The notes beneath the pieces were generated by a model. It did not search any database. It was not told where the DNA came from and worked only from the letters and a program-made list of their open reading frames with translations. Shown in pieces: positions 30,275 to 39,424 of a stretch of 64,000 nt of DNA; the first letter of the stretch is position 1, and each line of letters opens with the position of its first letter. The stretch comes from Methylobacterium sp. E-005 (GTDB lineage Bacteria > Pseudomonadota > Alphaproteobacteria > Rhizobiales > Beijerinckiaceae), in the NCBI RefSeq assembly GCF_022829725.1, contig NZ_JAKSYG010000030.1:1-64000 (forward strand), written 5' to 3'. A program made the position numbers and the translations under genes.

Positions 30275-31441
30275 ATGATGTCACGCGCGGAACGTACCCC
30301 CCTGACGGACTGGTGGTGGACGGTGGACCGCGGTCTGCTGGCAGCCCTGTTCGCGCTGATGGTCGCCGGTCTCGTCTTCCTGATGGGCGGCGGCCCGCCG
30401 GTCGCCGAGCGCATCGGCCTGCCGACCTTCTACTTCCTGAACCGGCAGGCGATGTACCTCGCGCCGACCATCCTGCTGATTTGCGCGGTCTCGTTCCTGT
30501 CGCTGCGCGGCATCCGCCGGCTCGCCCTGGTCACGTGGATCTGCGGCGTCGCCCTGTGCCTGCTGGCCGGAAAGTTCGGTCCCGAGATCAAGGGCGCGCA
30601 CCGGTGGATCCAATTCGGCTCCTTCGGCCTGCAGCCGTCGGAATTCGTCAAGCCGGCCTTCGTGGTCGTGGCCGCCTGGGCATTCTCGGAGGGCGCGCAG
30701 CGCCGCGACATGCCGGGGGGCATCCTTGCCCTGCTGCTCCTGCCGATCACCATCGTGCCGCTGCTGCTCCAGCCCGATTTCGGCCAGACCATGCTGATTA
30801 CCATGGTGTGGTGCGCGCTGTTCTTCGTGGCCGGCCTGCACCTGATCTGGGTGGCGATGCTCGGGGTGCTCGGCCTGGGAGGCGTCTTTGCGGCCTACAT
30901 GTTCTTCCACCACGTGCGTGAGCGCTTCAACAAGTTCCTCGACAAGGATTCCGGCGGCGGCTTCCAGGATTTCTGGTCGCGCGAATCGTTCCGCTCGGGT
31001 GGCTGGTTCGGCACCGGCCCGGGGGAGGGGGTGGCCAAGCGCCACCTGCCGGACGCCCACACCGACTTCATCTTCTCGGTCACCGGCGAGGAGTTCGGCG
31101 TGATCGTCTGCCTCTGCCTCGTGGCGTTGTTCGCCTTCATCGTGCTGCGCGGCCTCAAGCTCGCCCGGCGCACCGACGACACCTTCTCGCGGCTGGCGAT
31201 CACCGGCCTCACGACCCTCTTCGGATTGCAGGCCTGCATCAACATGGCAGTGAACACCCAGCTCATGCCCGCCAAGGGCATGACACTGCCCTTCGTGTCC
31301 TACGGCGGCTCCTCGCTGATCTCGCTGGCGCTCGGCACCGGCTTCCTCGTCGCCCTGACCCGGAAGCGCCCGCGCAGCGTACTGCTCAGCCAGAAGCCAC
31401 CCGGCACCGCCCCCGCCACCGTCGCCGGAGTGATGCGGTGA
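30275..31441 (+). CDS. ftsW: Lipid II polymerase FtsW (SEDS family)
   Basis: This 388-residue, roughly ten-helix SEDS protein polymerises lipid II at the septum together with FtsI. Features are RWIQFGSFGLQPSEFVK, LLLQPDFGQTML (with the catalytic Asp), and GPGEGVAKRHLPDAHTDFIFSVTGEEFG. The C-terminal GMTLPFVSYGGSSL is also a SEDS hallmark. Two adjacent ATGs (30275, 30278) could start it. It is separated from murD by the antisense chemoreceptor gene and therefore needs its own promoter in the 254-base divergent region. Its stop overlaps murG (GTGA). Confidence 0.96.
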   Translation: MMSRAERTPLTDWWWTVDRGLLAALFALMVAGLVFLMGGGPPVAERIGLPTFYFLNRQAMYLAPTILLICAVSFLSLRGIRRLALVTWICGVALCLLAGKFGPEIKGAHRWIQFGSFGLQPSEFVKPAFVVVAAWAFSEGAQRRDMPGGILALLLLPITIVPLLLQPDFGQTMLITMVWCALFFVAGLHLIWVAMLGVLGLGGVFAAYMFFHHVRERFNKFLDKDSGGGFQDFWSRESFRSGGWFGTGPGEGVAKRHLPDAHTDFIFSVTGEEFGVIVCLCLVALFAFIVLRGLKLARRTDDTFSRLAITGLTTLFGLQACINMAVNTQLMPAKGMTLPFVSYGGSSLISLALGTGFLVALTRKRPRSVLLSQKPPGTAPATVAGVMR

Positions 31442-32547
31442 CGGTCTTCACCCCCACGATCCTGCTCTGTGCGGGCGGCACCGGCGGCCACCTCTTTCCG
31501 GCCGAGAGCCTCGCCCATGCGCTACGGGCCCGCGGCATCCGGGTCGCCCTCGCCACCGACGCCCGGGTCGATTCCATCGCGTCCGAGTTCCCGGCCTCCG
31601 AGGTGGTGACGATCGCCTCGGCGACACCCTCCGGCCGCTCGCCCCTGAAGCGGGCGAGCGCCGTACTGACGCTCGGCCGCGGCTTCGGCGTCGCCGCGAA
31701 GGAGATCCGGCGGATCAACCCGGCCGCCATCGTGGGTTTCGGCGGCTACCCGAGCGTGCCGCCGGTTCTTGCCGGCCAGATCCTGCGCGTGCCCACGATT
31801 CTCCACGAGCAGAACGCCGTGATGGGCCGGGCCAACGCCTTCCTGGCGCGCGGTGCCCGCACGATCGCCACAGGCTTCAAAGAGGTGCGCGGCGTCCCCG
31901 ACAAGGCGAAGGCGCCCCGGATTCACACCGGCAACCCGCTCCGCCCGGCCGTTATCGAGGCCGCCAAGCTCGCCTATCCCGCCTTCGGCGCCGGGGATGT
32001 CCTGCGGCTCCTCGTATTCGGCGGCAGCCAGGGCGCCCGGGTGATGGGCGAGGTCGTGCCAGAAGCGATCGCCCGGCTACCCGATGCCCTGCGCGCCCGG
32101 CTGCACCTCGTCCAACAGGTCCGATCCGAGGACCTGACGGCGGTGCAAAACCGCTATCTCGCGATGGGGCTCGCCGGGATCGAGGCGGCGCCGTTCTTCA
32201 AGGACCTGCCGGCCCGCATGGCCGCGAGCCACCTGGTGGTTGGCCGCTCTGGCGCCTCGACGGTCTCGGAACTGGCGGCGATCGGCCGCCCGGCGATCCT
32301 CGTGCCTCTGCCCGGATCCCTCGATCAGGACCAGGCCGCCAACGCCGCGACGCTCGCCGCGATCGGCGCGGCGTGGGCGGTCAAGCAGGCCGATTTTACC
32401 CCGGACCGCCTCGCCGCGGACCTGACCGCCTGCTTCGCGACGCCGGCAAAATTGACCGCGGCGGCCGATGCGGCCAGAAGCGCGGGCATCCACGATGCCG
32501 CCGAGCGGCTCGCCGAGGTCGTCGTCGAGACGGCCGCCCGCACCTGA
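31438..32547 (+). CDS. murG: UDP-GlcNAc:lipid I N-acetylglucosaminyltransferase MurG
   Basis: This 369-residue GT28 enzyme at the inner membrane face adds GlcNAc to lipid I, forming lipid II. The glycine-rich GGTGGHLFPAESLA, GFGGYPSVPPVLAG, HEQNAVMGRAN, GGSQGARVM, and the donor-binding GRSGASTVSELAAIGRPAILVPLP region are all present. It starts with GTG at 31438 overlapping the ftsW stop, so FtsW and MurG are co-translated. Confidence 0.97.
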   Translation: MTVFTPTILLCAGGTGGHLFPAESLAHALRARGIRVALATDARVDSIASEFPASEVVTIASATPSGRSPLKRASAVLTLGRGFGVAAKEIRRINPAAIVGFGGYPSVPPVLAGQILRVPTILHEQNAVMGRANAFLARGARTIATGFKEVRGVPDKAKAPRIHTGNPLRPAVIEAAKLAYPAFGAGDVLRLLVFGGSQGARVMGEVVPEAIARLPDALRARLHLVQQVRSEDLTAVQNRYLAMGLAGIEAAPFFKDLPARMAASHLVVGRSGASTVSELAAIGRPAILVPLPGSLDQDQAANAATLAAIGAAWAVKQADFTPDRLAADLTACFATPAKLTAAADAARSAGIHDAAERLAEVVVETAART

Positions 32548-32597
32548 TTCCCTGAGGGCTCTCGCACCGGCGATCCCGCCACCACACGGTTCGACCC

Positions 32598-34004
32598 ATG
32601 AAGCTGCCCGACAAGCTCGGCCCCATCCACTTCATCGGCATCGGCGGCATCGGCATGTCCGGGATCGCCGAGGTGATGCACAATCTCGGCTACACGGTGC
32701 AGGGCTCGGACGCCTCCGACAACGCCAATGTCCGGCGGCTCGCCGAGAAGGGCATGCGCACCTTCGTCGGACACGACGCTCAGAACGTCGAAGAAGCGGC
32801 CCTCGTCGTCGTTTCAACGGCGATCCGGCGCGACAATCCTGAACTGCAGGCCGCTCGCGAGCGGCGATTGCCGGTGGTGCGGCGGGCCGAAATGCTGGCC
32901 GAGTTGATGCGCTTCAAGTCCTGCGTCGCCATCGCGGGCACGCACGGCAAGACCACGACCACCTCGCTGGTCGCCACGTTGCTCGATGCCGGCAACCTCG
33001 ATCCGACGGTGATCAACGGCGGCATCATCAACGCCTACGGCACCAACGCCCGGATGGGCGAGGGCGAGTGGATGGTGGTGGAAGCCGACGAATCCGACGG
33101 CACATTCCTCAAGCTGCCCGCCGACGTGGCGATCGTGACCAACATCGATCCCGAACATCTCGACCATTTCGGTTCGTTCGAGGCGGTCAAGGACGCGTTC
33201 CGGCGCTTCATCGACAACATCCCGTTCTACGGTTTTGCGGTGATGTGCACCGACCACCCGGTGGTGCAGGACCTCGTCGGCCATATCGAGGACCGGCGGA
33301 TCATCACCTACGGCGAGAACCCGCAGGCCGATGTCCGCCTCATCGACGTGGATCTGCGCGGCGGCCAGAGCCGCTTCCGGGTGATGATCCGAGACCGTCG
33401 CCCCGGCTACCGGATGGAGATGGAAGATCTCGTGCTGCCGATGCCGGGCAAGCACAACGCCCTGAACGCCACCGCGGCGCTTGCGGTGGCGCACGAGCTC
33501 GGCGTAAAGCCCGAAGCAATCCGCAACGCGCTGGCCGGGTTCGGTGGCGTGAAGCGGCGCTTCACCCGCACCGGCGAATGGAACGGCGCCACGATCTTCG
33601 ACGATTACGGGCACCATCCGGTGGAGATCAAGGCGGTGCTCAAGGCCGCCCGGGCCTCGACCGAGCACGGGGTGATCGCCGTGGTGCAGCCGCATCGCTA
33701 CAGCCGGCTGCAATCGCTGTTCGACGATTTCTGCACCTGCTTCAACGATGCCGACACGGTCATCGTCGCCCCGGTCTACGCGGCCGGCGAGCCGCCGATC
33801 GAGGGGTTCGACCGCGACAGCCTCGTGGCGGGCCTGCGCTCCCGCGGCCACCGGGACGCGCGGGCGCTGGAGCGGCCGGAGGAGCTGGCGGGGATCATCG
33901 CGGAGCTGGCCAAGCCCGGCGACTACGTGGTGTGCCTGGGGGCCGGCACGATCACCCAATGGGCCTACGCCCTGCCGGATGAGCTCGCCGCGCGGGGGCG
34001 GTGA
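32598..34004 (+). CDS. murC: UDP-MurNAc:L-alanine ligase MurC
   Basis: This 468-residue ligase adds the first stem-peptide residue. It has the N-terminal nucleotide-binding [14 protein letters not shown], the ATP loop GTHGKTTTT (114-121), [32 protein letters not shown] and [12 protein letters not shown]. The length is typical. It follows murG by 50 bases. Downstream, before murB, lie a decayed DUF559 gene and a long palindromic repeat. Confidence 0.97.
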   Translation: MKLPDKLGPIHFIGIGGIGMSGIAEVMHNLGYTVQGSDASDNANVRRLAEKGMRTFVGHDAQNVEEAALVVVSTAIRRDNPELQAARERRLPVVRRAEMLAELMRFKSCVAIAGTHGKTTTTSLVATLLDAGNLDPTVINGGIINAYGTNARMGEGEWMVVEADESDGTFLKLPADVAIVTNIDPEHLDHFGSFEAVKDAFRRFIDNIPFYGFAVMCTDHPVVQDLVGHIEDRRIITYGENPQADVRLIDVDLRGGQSRFRVMIRDRRPGYRMEMEDLVLPMPGKHNALNATAALAVAHELGVKPEAIRNALAGFGGVKRRFTRTGEWNGATIFDDYGHHPVEIKAVLKAARASTEHGVIAVVQPHRYSRLQSLFDDFCTCFNDADTVIVAPVYAAGEPPIEGFDRDSLVAGLRSRGHRDARALERPEELAGIIAELAKPGDYVVCLGAGTITQWAYALPDELAARGR

Positions 34005-34008
34005 GGGA

Positions 34009-34547
34009 ATGCGCGCGGCCGATCCGGAACGGACGCGTTCCGGCGGGGCCTGCGTGAGGCGCAAACCGAGGTGGAACGCTGCCTTTGGTATCGTCTGCGC
34101 GACCGGCGTTTGGCCGGGTTCAAGTTCGTTTGTCAGGAGTCGATCGGCCGCTACGTCTCGGATGTCTGCCGCCGGGATCTTCGACCGATCATCGAACTTG
34201 ACGGCGGTCAGCATGCCGACAGCGAACATGATCGCGTTCGTGACGCCTGGCTGGTGGCGCAGGGTTATCACGTCCTGCGATTCTGGAACGCAGAGGTCGT
34301 GAACAACATCGTCGGTGTCATGGACACCATCCCGGCTGCGCTTCCTCCCTCTCCCCGCGCGCGGGGAGAGGGCTGCGACGACCCCGTCGTCGGCGCGGCG
34401 AGCCCGAAGGGCGAAGGTGAGGGGGCGGCTCCGGTCGAGTCACAGCCGGAGCCGCCCCCTCACCCTCGGCTGCCGCCTCGCTCCGGCGACGACAAGGTCG
34501 CCGGAGCCCTCTCCCCGCAAGCGGGGCGAGGGGAGAAACACCCATGA
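34009..34547 (+). pseudogene. DUF559-type endonuclease-like gene, apparently frameshifted near its start
   Basis: From the GTG at 34071 the frame encodes most of a DUF559 domain: ERCLWYRLRDRRLAGFKF, IIELDGGQHAD, and GYHVLRFWNAEV, a Vsr/restriction-like fold of unknown function. The expected N-terminus (MRAADPERTR) is instead in another frame from the ATG at 34009. The frames join if one base is restored near 34038, giving ERTR-FRRGLREAQTEVE. This looks like a one-base deletion or an assembly error. The C-terminal 70 residues are read through the palindromic repeat and end in a TGA that overlaps the murB ATG (ATGA). A shortened protein from 34071 might still be made. Confidence 0.65.
34345..34537. 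repeat. Long palindromic intergenic element between murC and murB
   Basis: The region is one imperfect inverted repeat with arms of about 85 bases. It contains a perfect palindrome at 34347-34372, and a perfect 18-base-pair stem pairing 34417-34434 with 34446-34463. A third hairpin (CCCCGC-AA-GCGGGG) lies at about 34513-34526. Its right end GAGGGGAG supplies the ribosome site of murB. It resembles the MITE- or REP-like elements common in Methylobacterium and relatives. Confidence 0.85.
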
Positions 34548-35476
34548 CCGCATCCCTCCACGACCGCATCCGCGCCGCCGCGCCCGATCTCCGCGGGCGC
34601 CTGCTCAGCCATCAGCCGCTCGCCGACCTCACGTGGTTCCGCGTCGGCGGACCGGCCGAGGTGCTGTTCACCCCGGCCGACGAGGAGGATCTCGCGCGCC
34701 TCCTCGCCGTTCTCGAACCGGACGTGCCGGTGACGGTGATCGGGCTCGGCTCCAACCTGATCGTCCGCGACGGCGGCGTGCCGGGCGTGGTGGTGCGCTT
34801 AGGGGGGAAAGCCTTCGGCAGCATCGCGGTCGATGGTGATACTCTCGCGGTCGGCACCGCCGTGCCCGACATGCGCCTCGCCAAGGCCGCCGCCGAAGCC
34901 GGACTCGACGGGCTCGCCTTCTACCGCGGCATCCCGGGCTCGATCGGCGGCGCGCTGCGCATGAATGCAGGCGCCCATGGCGGCGAGACCACCGACGTGC
35001 TGATCGAAGCGACCGGCATCGACCGCCGGGGCGCGCTGCGCACCTTCAGCCACGCCGCGATGGGCTTCTCCTATCGCCATTCGGAGGCGCCGGAGGACGT
35101 GATCTTCACCCAGGCCCTGTTCCGCGGGAAGCCCGGCGACCGCGCCGCCATCGAGGCCGAGATGGAGCGGGTCACCGCCGCCCGGGAGGCAGCCCAGCCG
35201 ATCCGCGAGCGCACCGGGGGCTCGACCTTCGCCAACCCGGTAAACGGCAAGGCGTGGCAGCTCATCGACGCCGCCGGCTGCCGGGGGCTGACCCGCGGTG
35301 GGGCGCAAGTCAGCGAGATGCACTGCAACTTCCTGATCAACACCGGTGGCGCGACCGCGGCCGATATCGAAGGTCTCGGTGAGGAGGTTCGCCGACGGGT
35401 GCGGGAGACCAGCGGGGCCGAGCTGCGCTGGGAGATCCGCAGGATTGGAATTGGCTCAACGTCCGTAAGTCAGTAA
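34544..35476 (+). CDS. murB: UDP-N-acetylenolpyruvoylglucosamine reductase MurB
   Basis: This 310-residue FAD enzyme reduces UDP-GlcNAc-enolpyruvate to UDP-MurNAc. FAD-binding features are [26 protein letters not shown], and [22 protein letters not shown]. The type I catalytic region is GSTFANP, and [18 protein letters not shown] is close to the C-terminus. The ATG overlaps the stop of the upstream decayed frame, and its GAGGGGAG ribosome site is the terminal part of the palindromic element. Confidence 0.96.
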   Translation: MTASLHDRIRAAAPDLRGRLLSHQPLADLTWFRVGGPAEVLFTPADEEDLARLLAVLEPDVPVTVIGLGSNLIVRDGGVPGVVVRLGGKAFGSIAVDGDTLAVGTAVPDMRLAKAAAEAGLDGLAFYRGIPGSIGGALRMNAGAHGGETTDVLIEATGIDRRGALRTFSHAAMGFSYRHSEAPEDVIFTQALFRGKPGDRAAIEAEMERVTAAREAAQPIRERTGGSTFANPVNGKAWQLIDAAGCRGLTRGGAQVSEMHCNFLINTGGATAADIEGLGEEVRRRVRETSGAELRWEIRRIGIGSTSVSQ

Positions 35477-35506
35477 GATGTAAGCCAAGCGACAGGGCTC
35501 TGGTGC

Positions 35507-35740
35507 ATGCCGGATCGGGCTTCCACGACCGCCTATTCAAAGGTCTCCGTCAAAAGCCAAACGGTTCTGCCGCCGGAGGTGCGCGAGCGCTTGTCCATTC
35601 GGCCCGGCGATCGTCTGCGCTACCGGATCACGCCGGACGGCATCCGTATCGATAAGGCCCCCCCGGAGGGCGAGGACCCGTTCGTCGCCTTCACGGAATG
35701 GGCCGGCCCGATCGACGATGAAGACTATGCCGACCTCTGA
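35507..35740 (+). CDS. AbrB/MazE-type antitoxin
   Basis: This 77-residue protein has an N-terminal SpoVT/AbrB swapped-hairpin DNA-binding motif (YSKVSVKSQTVLPPEVRERLSIRPGDRLRYRI). An acidic C-terminal tail (EWAGPIDDEDYADL) would fit the toxin-neutralising segment. Its last 23 bases overlap the following MazF/PemK-like gene, the usual antitoxin-first order. The protein is predicted to repress its own operon as a complex with the toxin. It lies between murB and ddl, outside the usual cluster content. Only 30 bases separate it from murB. Confidence 0.87.
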   Translation: MPDRASTTAYSKVSVKSQTVLPPEVRERLSIRPGDRLRYRITPDGIRIDKAPPEGEDPFVAFTEWAGPIDDEDYADL

Positions 35741-36083
35741 GCAACCGAACCTGGCAACCGGCACGGTCGTGGTGGTGCCCTTCCCTTATTCGGACCGCCT
35801 TGCCGAGAAGCGGAGGCCAGCCGTCGTGGTGTCAGGAGCGGCCGTCGCCGCGGCCGGCTATGTGTGGATCGCGATGATCACGAGTGCCCGCAACGCGCGC
35901 GTCGCCGGCGATGTGCCGATTGAGGATTATTCTGCTGCAGGCCTCGGCGTCGCCTCTGTGATCCGCCCACTTAAGATGGCCTGTATCGAACCGACCCGGA
36001 TCCTGCGCTGCGTCGGGACACTGCCGGCCGATACCGCCGCGCAGGTTTACACCACGATCCGAAGCCTGATCGGCCCGGCATGA
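35718..36083 (+). CDS. MazF/PemK-family toxin (putative mRNA interferase)
   Basis: This 121-residue protein has the PemK/MazF fold signature: GTVVVVPFPYSDRLAEKRRPAVVVS, then IAMITSAR, and SVIRPLKMACIE. Family toxins cleave mRNA at short sites, halting growth until antitoxin is restored. The start may be the ATG at 35718 or 35727; both lie within the antitoxin gene. The conserved strand order and the Arg-Pro motif are present, so the toxin appears intact. Target sequence cannot be predicted. Confidence 0.87.
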   Translation: MKTMPTSEQPNLATGTVVVVPFPYSDRLAEKRRPAVVVSGAAVAAAGYVWIAMITSARNARVAGDVPIEDYSAAGLGVASVIRPLKMACIEPTRILRCVGTLPADTAAQVYTTIRSLIGPA

Positions 36084-36121
36084 GCCGATCTTTCAGCCCT
36101 CTGCCCGCCCTGGAGCCTATC

Positions 36122-37045
36122 ATGTCCAAGCACGTCGCCGTCCTCCTGGGCGGCACCTCCGCCGAGCGGGAGGTCTCGCTCAGTTCTGGCAAGGCCTGCG
36201 CCGACGCCCTCGAAGGGGAGGGCTACCGGGTCACCCGTGTCGATGTCGGGCCCGACATCGCCGCGGTGCTGAGCGCACTTCGGCCGGACGTCGCCTTCAA
36301 CGCGCTGCACGGCCCGGACGGGGAGGACGGCACGATCCAGGGCCTGCTGGAGATCCTGAAGATCCCCTACAGCCATTCCGGCGTCCTCGCCTCGGCCCTC
36401 GCCATGAATAAGGAGAAGGCCAAGATGGTCATGCGCGCCGCCGGCATCGACGTGCCGGAGGGCCGCCTCGTTAACCGTCTTGAGGCCGCCAGGGCACACG
36501 TTCTCCCACCACCCTACGTGGTGAAGCCCAACGCAGAGGGCTCCTCTATGGGCGTGATCATCGTGCGCGACGGCCGCTCGCACCCGCCCCAGATCCTGGC
36601 CTCCGAGGACTGGACCTTCGGCGAGCAAGTCCTTGCAGAACCTTACATAGCGGGCCGCGAGCTGACCTGCGGGGTGATGGGCGACAAGGCCCTTGGTGTC
36701 ATCGAGGTGAAGGCCGCCACGGGGGACTGGTACGACTACGACGCGAAATACGCCCCGGGAGGCTCGCTGCACGTGCTGCCGGCCGAACTTAAACCAAATG
36801 TTTACCAGCGTGTCCAAGAACTGGCGTTAACGGCGCATCAAGCACTGGGCTGCCGGGGCGTCAGCCGTGCCGACCTTCGATTCGACGATACGCCGGGTGG
36901 TACCGGGCGGCTCGTGGTTCTGGAGGTCAACACGCAACCCGGCATGACCCAGACGAGCCTTGTGCCGGATATGGCGGCCCATGCGGGCCTGAGTTTCGGT
37001 GAGCTCGTCCGATGGATGGTGGAGGACGCTTCCCTGAATCGCTGA
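36122..37045 (+). CDS. ddl: D-alanine:D-alanine ligase
   Basis: This 307-residue ATP-grasp enzyme makes the D-Ala-D-Ala dipeptide used by MurF. Features are VLLGGTSAEREVSL, FNALHGPDGEDG, the ATP-binding YVVKPNAEGSSMGV, KYAPGGSLHVLP, SRADLRFD and VLEVNTQPGMTQTSL with metal-binding residues. The open frame starts at 36080, but the ATG at 36122 has TGGAG nine bases upstream and fits the family start. Its end overlaps ftsQ by 34 bases. Confidence 0.96.
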   Translation: MSKHVAVLLGGTSAEREVSLSSGKACADALEGEGYRVTRVDVGPDIAAVLSALRPDVAFNALHGPDGEDGTIQGLLEILKIPYSHSGVLASALAMNKEKAKMVMRAAGIDVPEGRLVNRLEAARAHVLPPPYVVKPNAEGSSMGVIIVRDGRSHPPQILASEDWTFGEQVLAEPYIAGRELTCGVMGDKALGVIEVKAATGDWYDYDAKYAPGGSLHVLPAELKPNVYQRVQELALTAHQALGCRGVSRADLRFDDTPGGTGRLVVLEVNTQPGMTQTSLVPDMAAHAGLSFGELVRWMVEDASLNR

Positions 37046-37956
37046 GCGGCGACGCCGCCGGCCGGAGCGGTCCCGCACGCCTCGCCGAGGCCGTGCGGGG
37101 ACGGCTTCCGTCCCGCGCGCCGGCATCGGTTCGCCGTGCGCGCTCTGGTCAGCGCCTGGGCGCACGCCTGTCCCGGGGGACTGGGACGGTTGCCGTCTCG
37201 ATGACCTTCGCGGCTTTTGCGCTGGCCGGGTTCGTGGCCAGCGGGCGCTACGATTCCTTCGTGGCCGAGCAGGGCCGACCCCTCGACATCGCCGCGCGGG
37301 TCCTCGGCTTCGGCGTCGAGCGCGTCACCATCTCGGGCATTTCCCGGATGTACGAGCGCGAGGTGCTCGCCGCCGCCGGCATCGACTGGCGCTCCTCGGT
37401 CCCGTTCCTCGACGTCGCCGAGGTGCGCGAGAAGCTGCTGCGCGTGCCGCTGATTGCCCAGGCCTCTGTCCGCAAGATCTATCCCAACGAGATCGCCATC
37501 ACCCAGGTGGAGCGCGAACCCGCCGCCCTCTGGCAGAAGAACGGCGAGCTCAGCGTCATCGCGGCCGACGGCACCGTGATCGACGCCATGCGGGACGACC
37601 GCTACGCCAGCCTGCCCCTGGTGGTCGGCGAGGACGCCAACATCAAGCTGCCGGAATACCTCGCCTTGATCACCGCCGCGGGTCCGCTGGCCGAGCGGAT
37701 CAAGGCCGGCACCTACGTCTCCGGCCGGCGCTGGACCCTGAAGCTCGACGGCGTCGACGTGCGCCTGCCCGAGACCGATCCGGCCGCCGCGCTCGCCCGC
37801 CTCGTCAAGTACGAGCGCGAGGCCGGCCTCCTGGAAAAGGACATCATCGCGGTGGACCTGCGCATGCGGGACCGCCTCGTGGTGCGCCTGACCGAGGAGG
37901 CGGCCGCCGCCCGTGCGGAGTCCCAGAAGGCGAAGAAGAAGGGCGCGGCCAGCTGA
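37012..37956 (+). CDS. ftsQ: Cell division protein FtsQ
   Basis: This 314-residue bitopic protein links FtsL/FtsB with FtsA and the septal synthase. It has a basic cytoplasmic tail, one membrane helix at about residues 60-78, a POTRA domain (FGVERVTISGISRMYEREVLAAAGI), and a beta domain (RKIYPNEIAITQVEREPAALWQ). A Lys/Ala-rich C-terminus closes it. The start codon at 37012 lies within the end of ddl, giving a long tail typical of alphaproteobacterial FtsQ. Confidence 0.94.
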   Translation: MDGGGRFPESLSGDAAGRSGPARLAEAVRGRLPSRAPASVRRARSGQRLGARLSRGTGTVAVSMTFAAFALAGFVASGRYDSFVAEQGRPLDIAARVLGFGVERVTISGISRMYEREVLAAAGIDWRSSVPFLDVAEVREKLLRVPLIAQASVRKIYPNEIAITQVEREPAALWQKNGELSVIAADGTVIDAMRDDRYASLPLVVGEDANIKLPEYLALITAAGPLAERIKAGTYVSGRRWTLKLDGVDVRLPETDPAAALARLVKYEREAGLLEKDIIAVDLRMRDRLVVRLTEEAAAARAESQKAKKKGAAS

Positions 37957-38008
37957 TGACCTCGACCACGATCTCCGCCCGTCCCGCACCTCGCGTCCGG
38001 TAGCGTCA

Positions 38009-39331
38009 ATGCACAGCCACCACGGCCTCACGCCGCGCTTGAAGCCGCTCTCGGCCCGACGCTCGACCACGCTCTCGGTGCTCGATATCGGCACCAGCAA
38101 GGTCGTCTGCCTCATCGCCGAGCTGCAGCCCGCCGAGGCGCTCACCACCTTGCGCGGCCGCACGCACCTCGCGCGCATCATCGGCATCGGCCATCAGCGC
38201 TCGCTCGGGCTGAAGGGCGGCGCCATTGTCGATCTCGCCGCCGCCGAGGGGGCGATCCGTCAGGCGGTCCACGCCGCCGAGCGGATGGCCAAGGTCGAGG
38301 TCCAGTCGGTCATCGTCAACATGTCGGGCGGCCGGCTCGCCTCGCAGCATTTCCAGGCGCGGGTGAACGTCCGCTCCGGCACCGTCACGGGCAGCGATGT
38401 CGAGCGGGTGCTCGAGACCGCGAGCGCCCACGGCGTCAGCCCGGGCCGGGCCGTGCTCCACGCCCTGCCGACCGGCTACGCCCTCGATGGCCAGGGCGCC
38501 GTGATCGATCCCTCGGGCATGATCGGCGAGGCGCTGAGCGTCGATCTGCACGTCGTCACCAGCGAGCTGGCGGCCGCCCGCAACGTCATGCTGGCGGTTG
38601 AGCATTGCCACCTCGGGGTCGAGGCCGTGATCGCCACGCCCTACGCGGCCGGCTTGTCGGCGCTGGTCGACGACGAGGCCGAGATGGGCGTCTGCGTCGT
38701 CGACATGGGCGGCGGCACAACCAGCGTCGGCGTGTTCTCGGGCGGGCATCTCGTCCACGTGGACGCGGTCGCGGTCGGCGGCCACCACGTCACCATGGAC
38801 ATCGCCCGCGGCCTCTCCACCCGCATGGCGGCGGCCGAGCGGCTGAAGACCCTCTACGGCTCGGCCCTGTCCACCCCGTCGGACGACCGCGACATGATCG
38901 CGGTCCACGGGGTCGGCGAGGACGAGGGCGAGGCCCCGGCCCACATCCCGCGCTCGCAGCTGGTGCGGATCATCAAGCCACGCGTCGAGGAGGTGATCGA
39001 GCTGGTGCGGGACCGGCTGCGCGAGGCGGGCTTCGCCGCGCAGGCCGGCCGGCGGGTGGTGCTCACCGGCGGTGCGAGCCAGCTCGTCGGCCTGCCGGAG
39101 GTCGCCCGCCGCGTCCTCCAGGGACAGGTGCGGATCGGTCGGCCCCTCGGCATCCGGGGCCTGCCGGAGGCCGCCAAGGGCCCGGCCTTCTCGGCGGCGG
39201 TCGGCCTGCTGGTCTACCCGCAGGTCGCCCATGCCGAGCATTTCGAGCCGCGGGGGCACGGCGCCTTCGCGGCGACCGGAACCGACAACTACCTGAACCG
39301 GGTCGGCCGCTGGCTCCGGGACAGCTTCTAG
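38009..39331 (+). CDS. ftsA: Cell division protein FtsA
   Basis: This 440-residue actin-like ATPase tethers FtsZ to the membrane. Phosphate- and ATP-binding motifs are VLDIGTSKVVCLIAE, VVDMGGGTTSVGVF, and VVLTGGASQLVGL. The C-terminal amphipathic membrane-targeting helix is YLNRVGRWLRDSF. The frame is open to 37913 through the ftsQ end, but the ATG at 38009 precedes the conserved fold. A strong hairpin follows before ftsZ. Confidence 0.96.
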   Translation: MHSHHGLTPRLKPLSARRSTTLSVLDIGTSKVVCLIAELQPAEALTTLRGRTHLARIIGIGHQRSLGLKGGAIVDLAAAEGAIRQAVHAAERMAKVEVQSVIVNMSGGRLASQHFQARVNVRSGTVTGSDVERVLETASAHGVSPGRAVLHALPTGYALDGQGAVIDPSGMIGEALSVDLHVVTSELAAARNVMLAVEHCHLGVEAVIATPYAAGLSALVDDEAEMGVCVVDMGGGTTSVGVFSGGHLVHVDAVAVGGHHVTMDIARGLSTRMAAAERLKTLYGSALSTPSDDRDMIAVHGVGEDEGEAPAHIPRSQLVRIIKPRVEEVIELVRDRLREAGFAAQAGRRVVLTGGASQLVGLPEVARRVLQGQVRIGRPLGIRGLPEAAKGPAFSAAVGLLVYPQVAHAEHFEPRGHGAFAATGTDNYLNRVGRWLRDSF

Positions 39332-39336
39332 GTTTC

Positions 39337-39360
39337 ACCCCCGCCCGTCCGGGCGGGGGT
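39337..39360 (+). terminator. GC-rich hairpin between ftsA and ftsZ
   Basis: Arms ACCCCCGCCCG (39337-39347) and CGGGCGGGGGT (39350-39360) are perfectly complementary, with effectively a four-base loop. No T-run follows, so it is more likely an attenuator or an RNA-processing site that adjusts FtsZ relative to FtsA than a full terminator. Confidence 0.6.
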
Positions 39361-39424
39361 ATCACAAGGGAATCCGGCGCCCCGGCGTCGCACGGACAGC
39401 ACAGTTAGCGAGAGGCTCGACACC

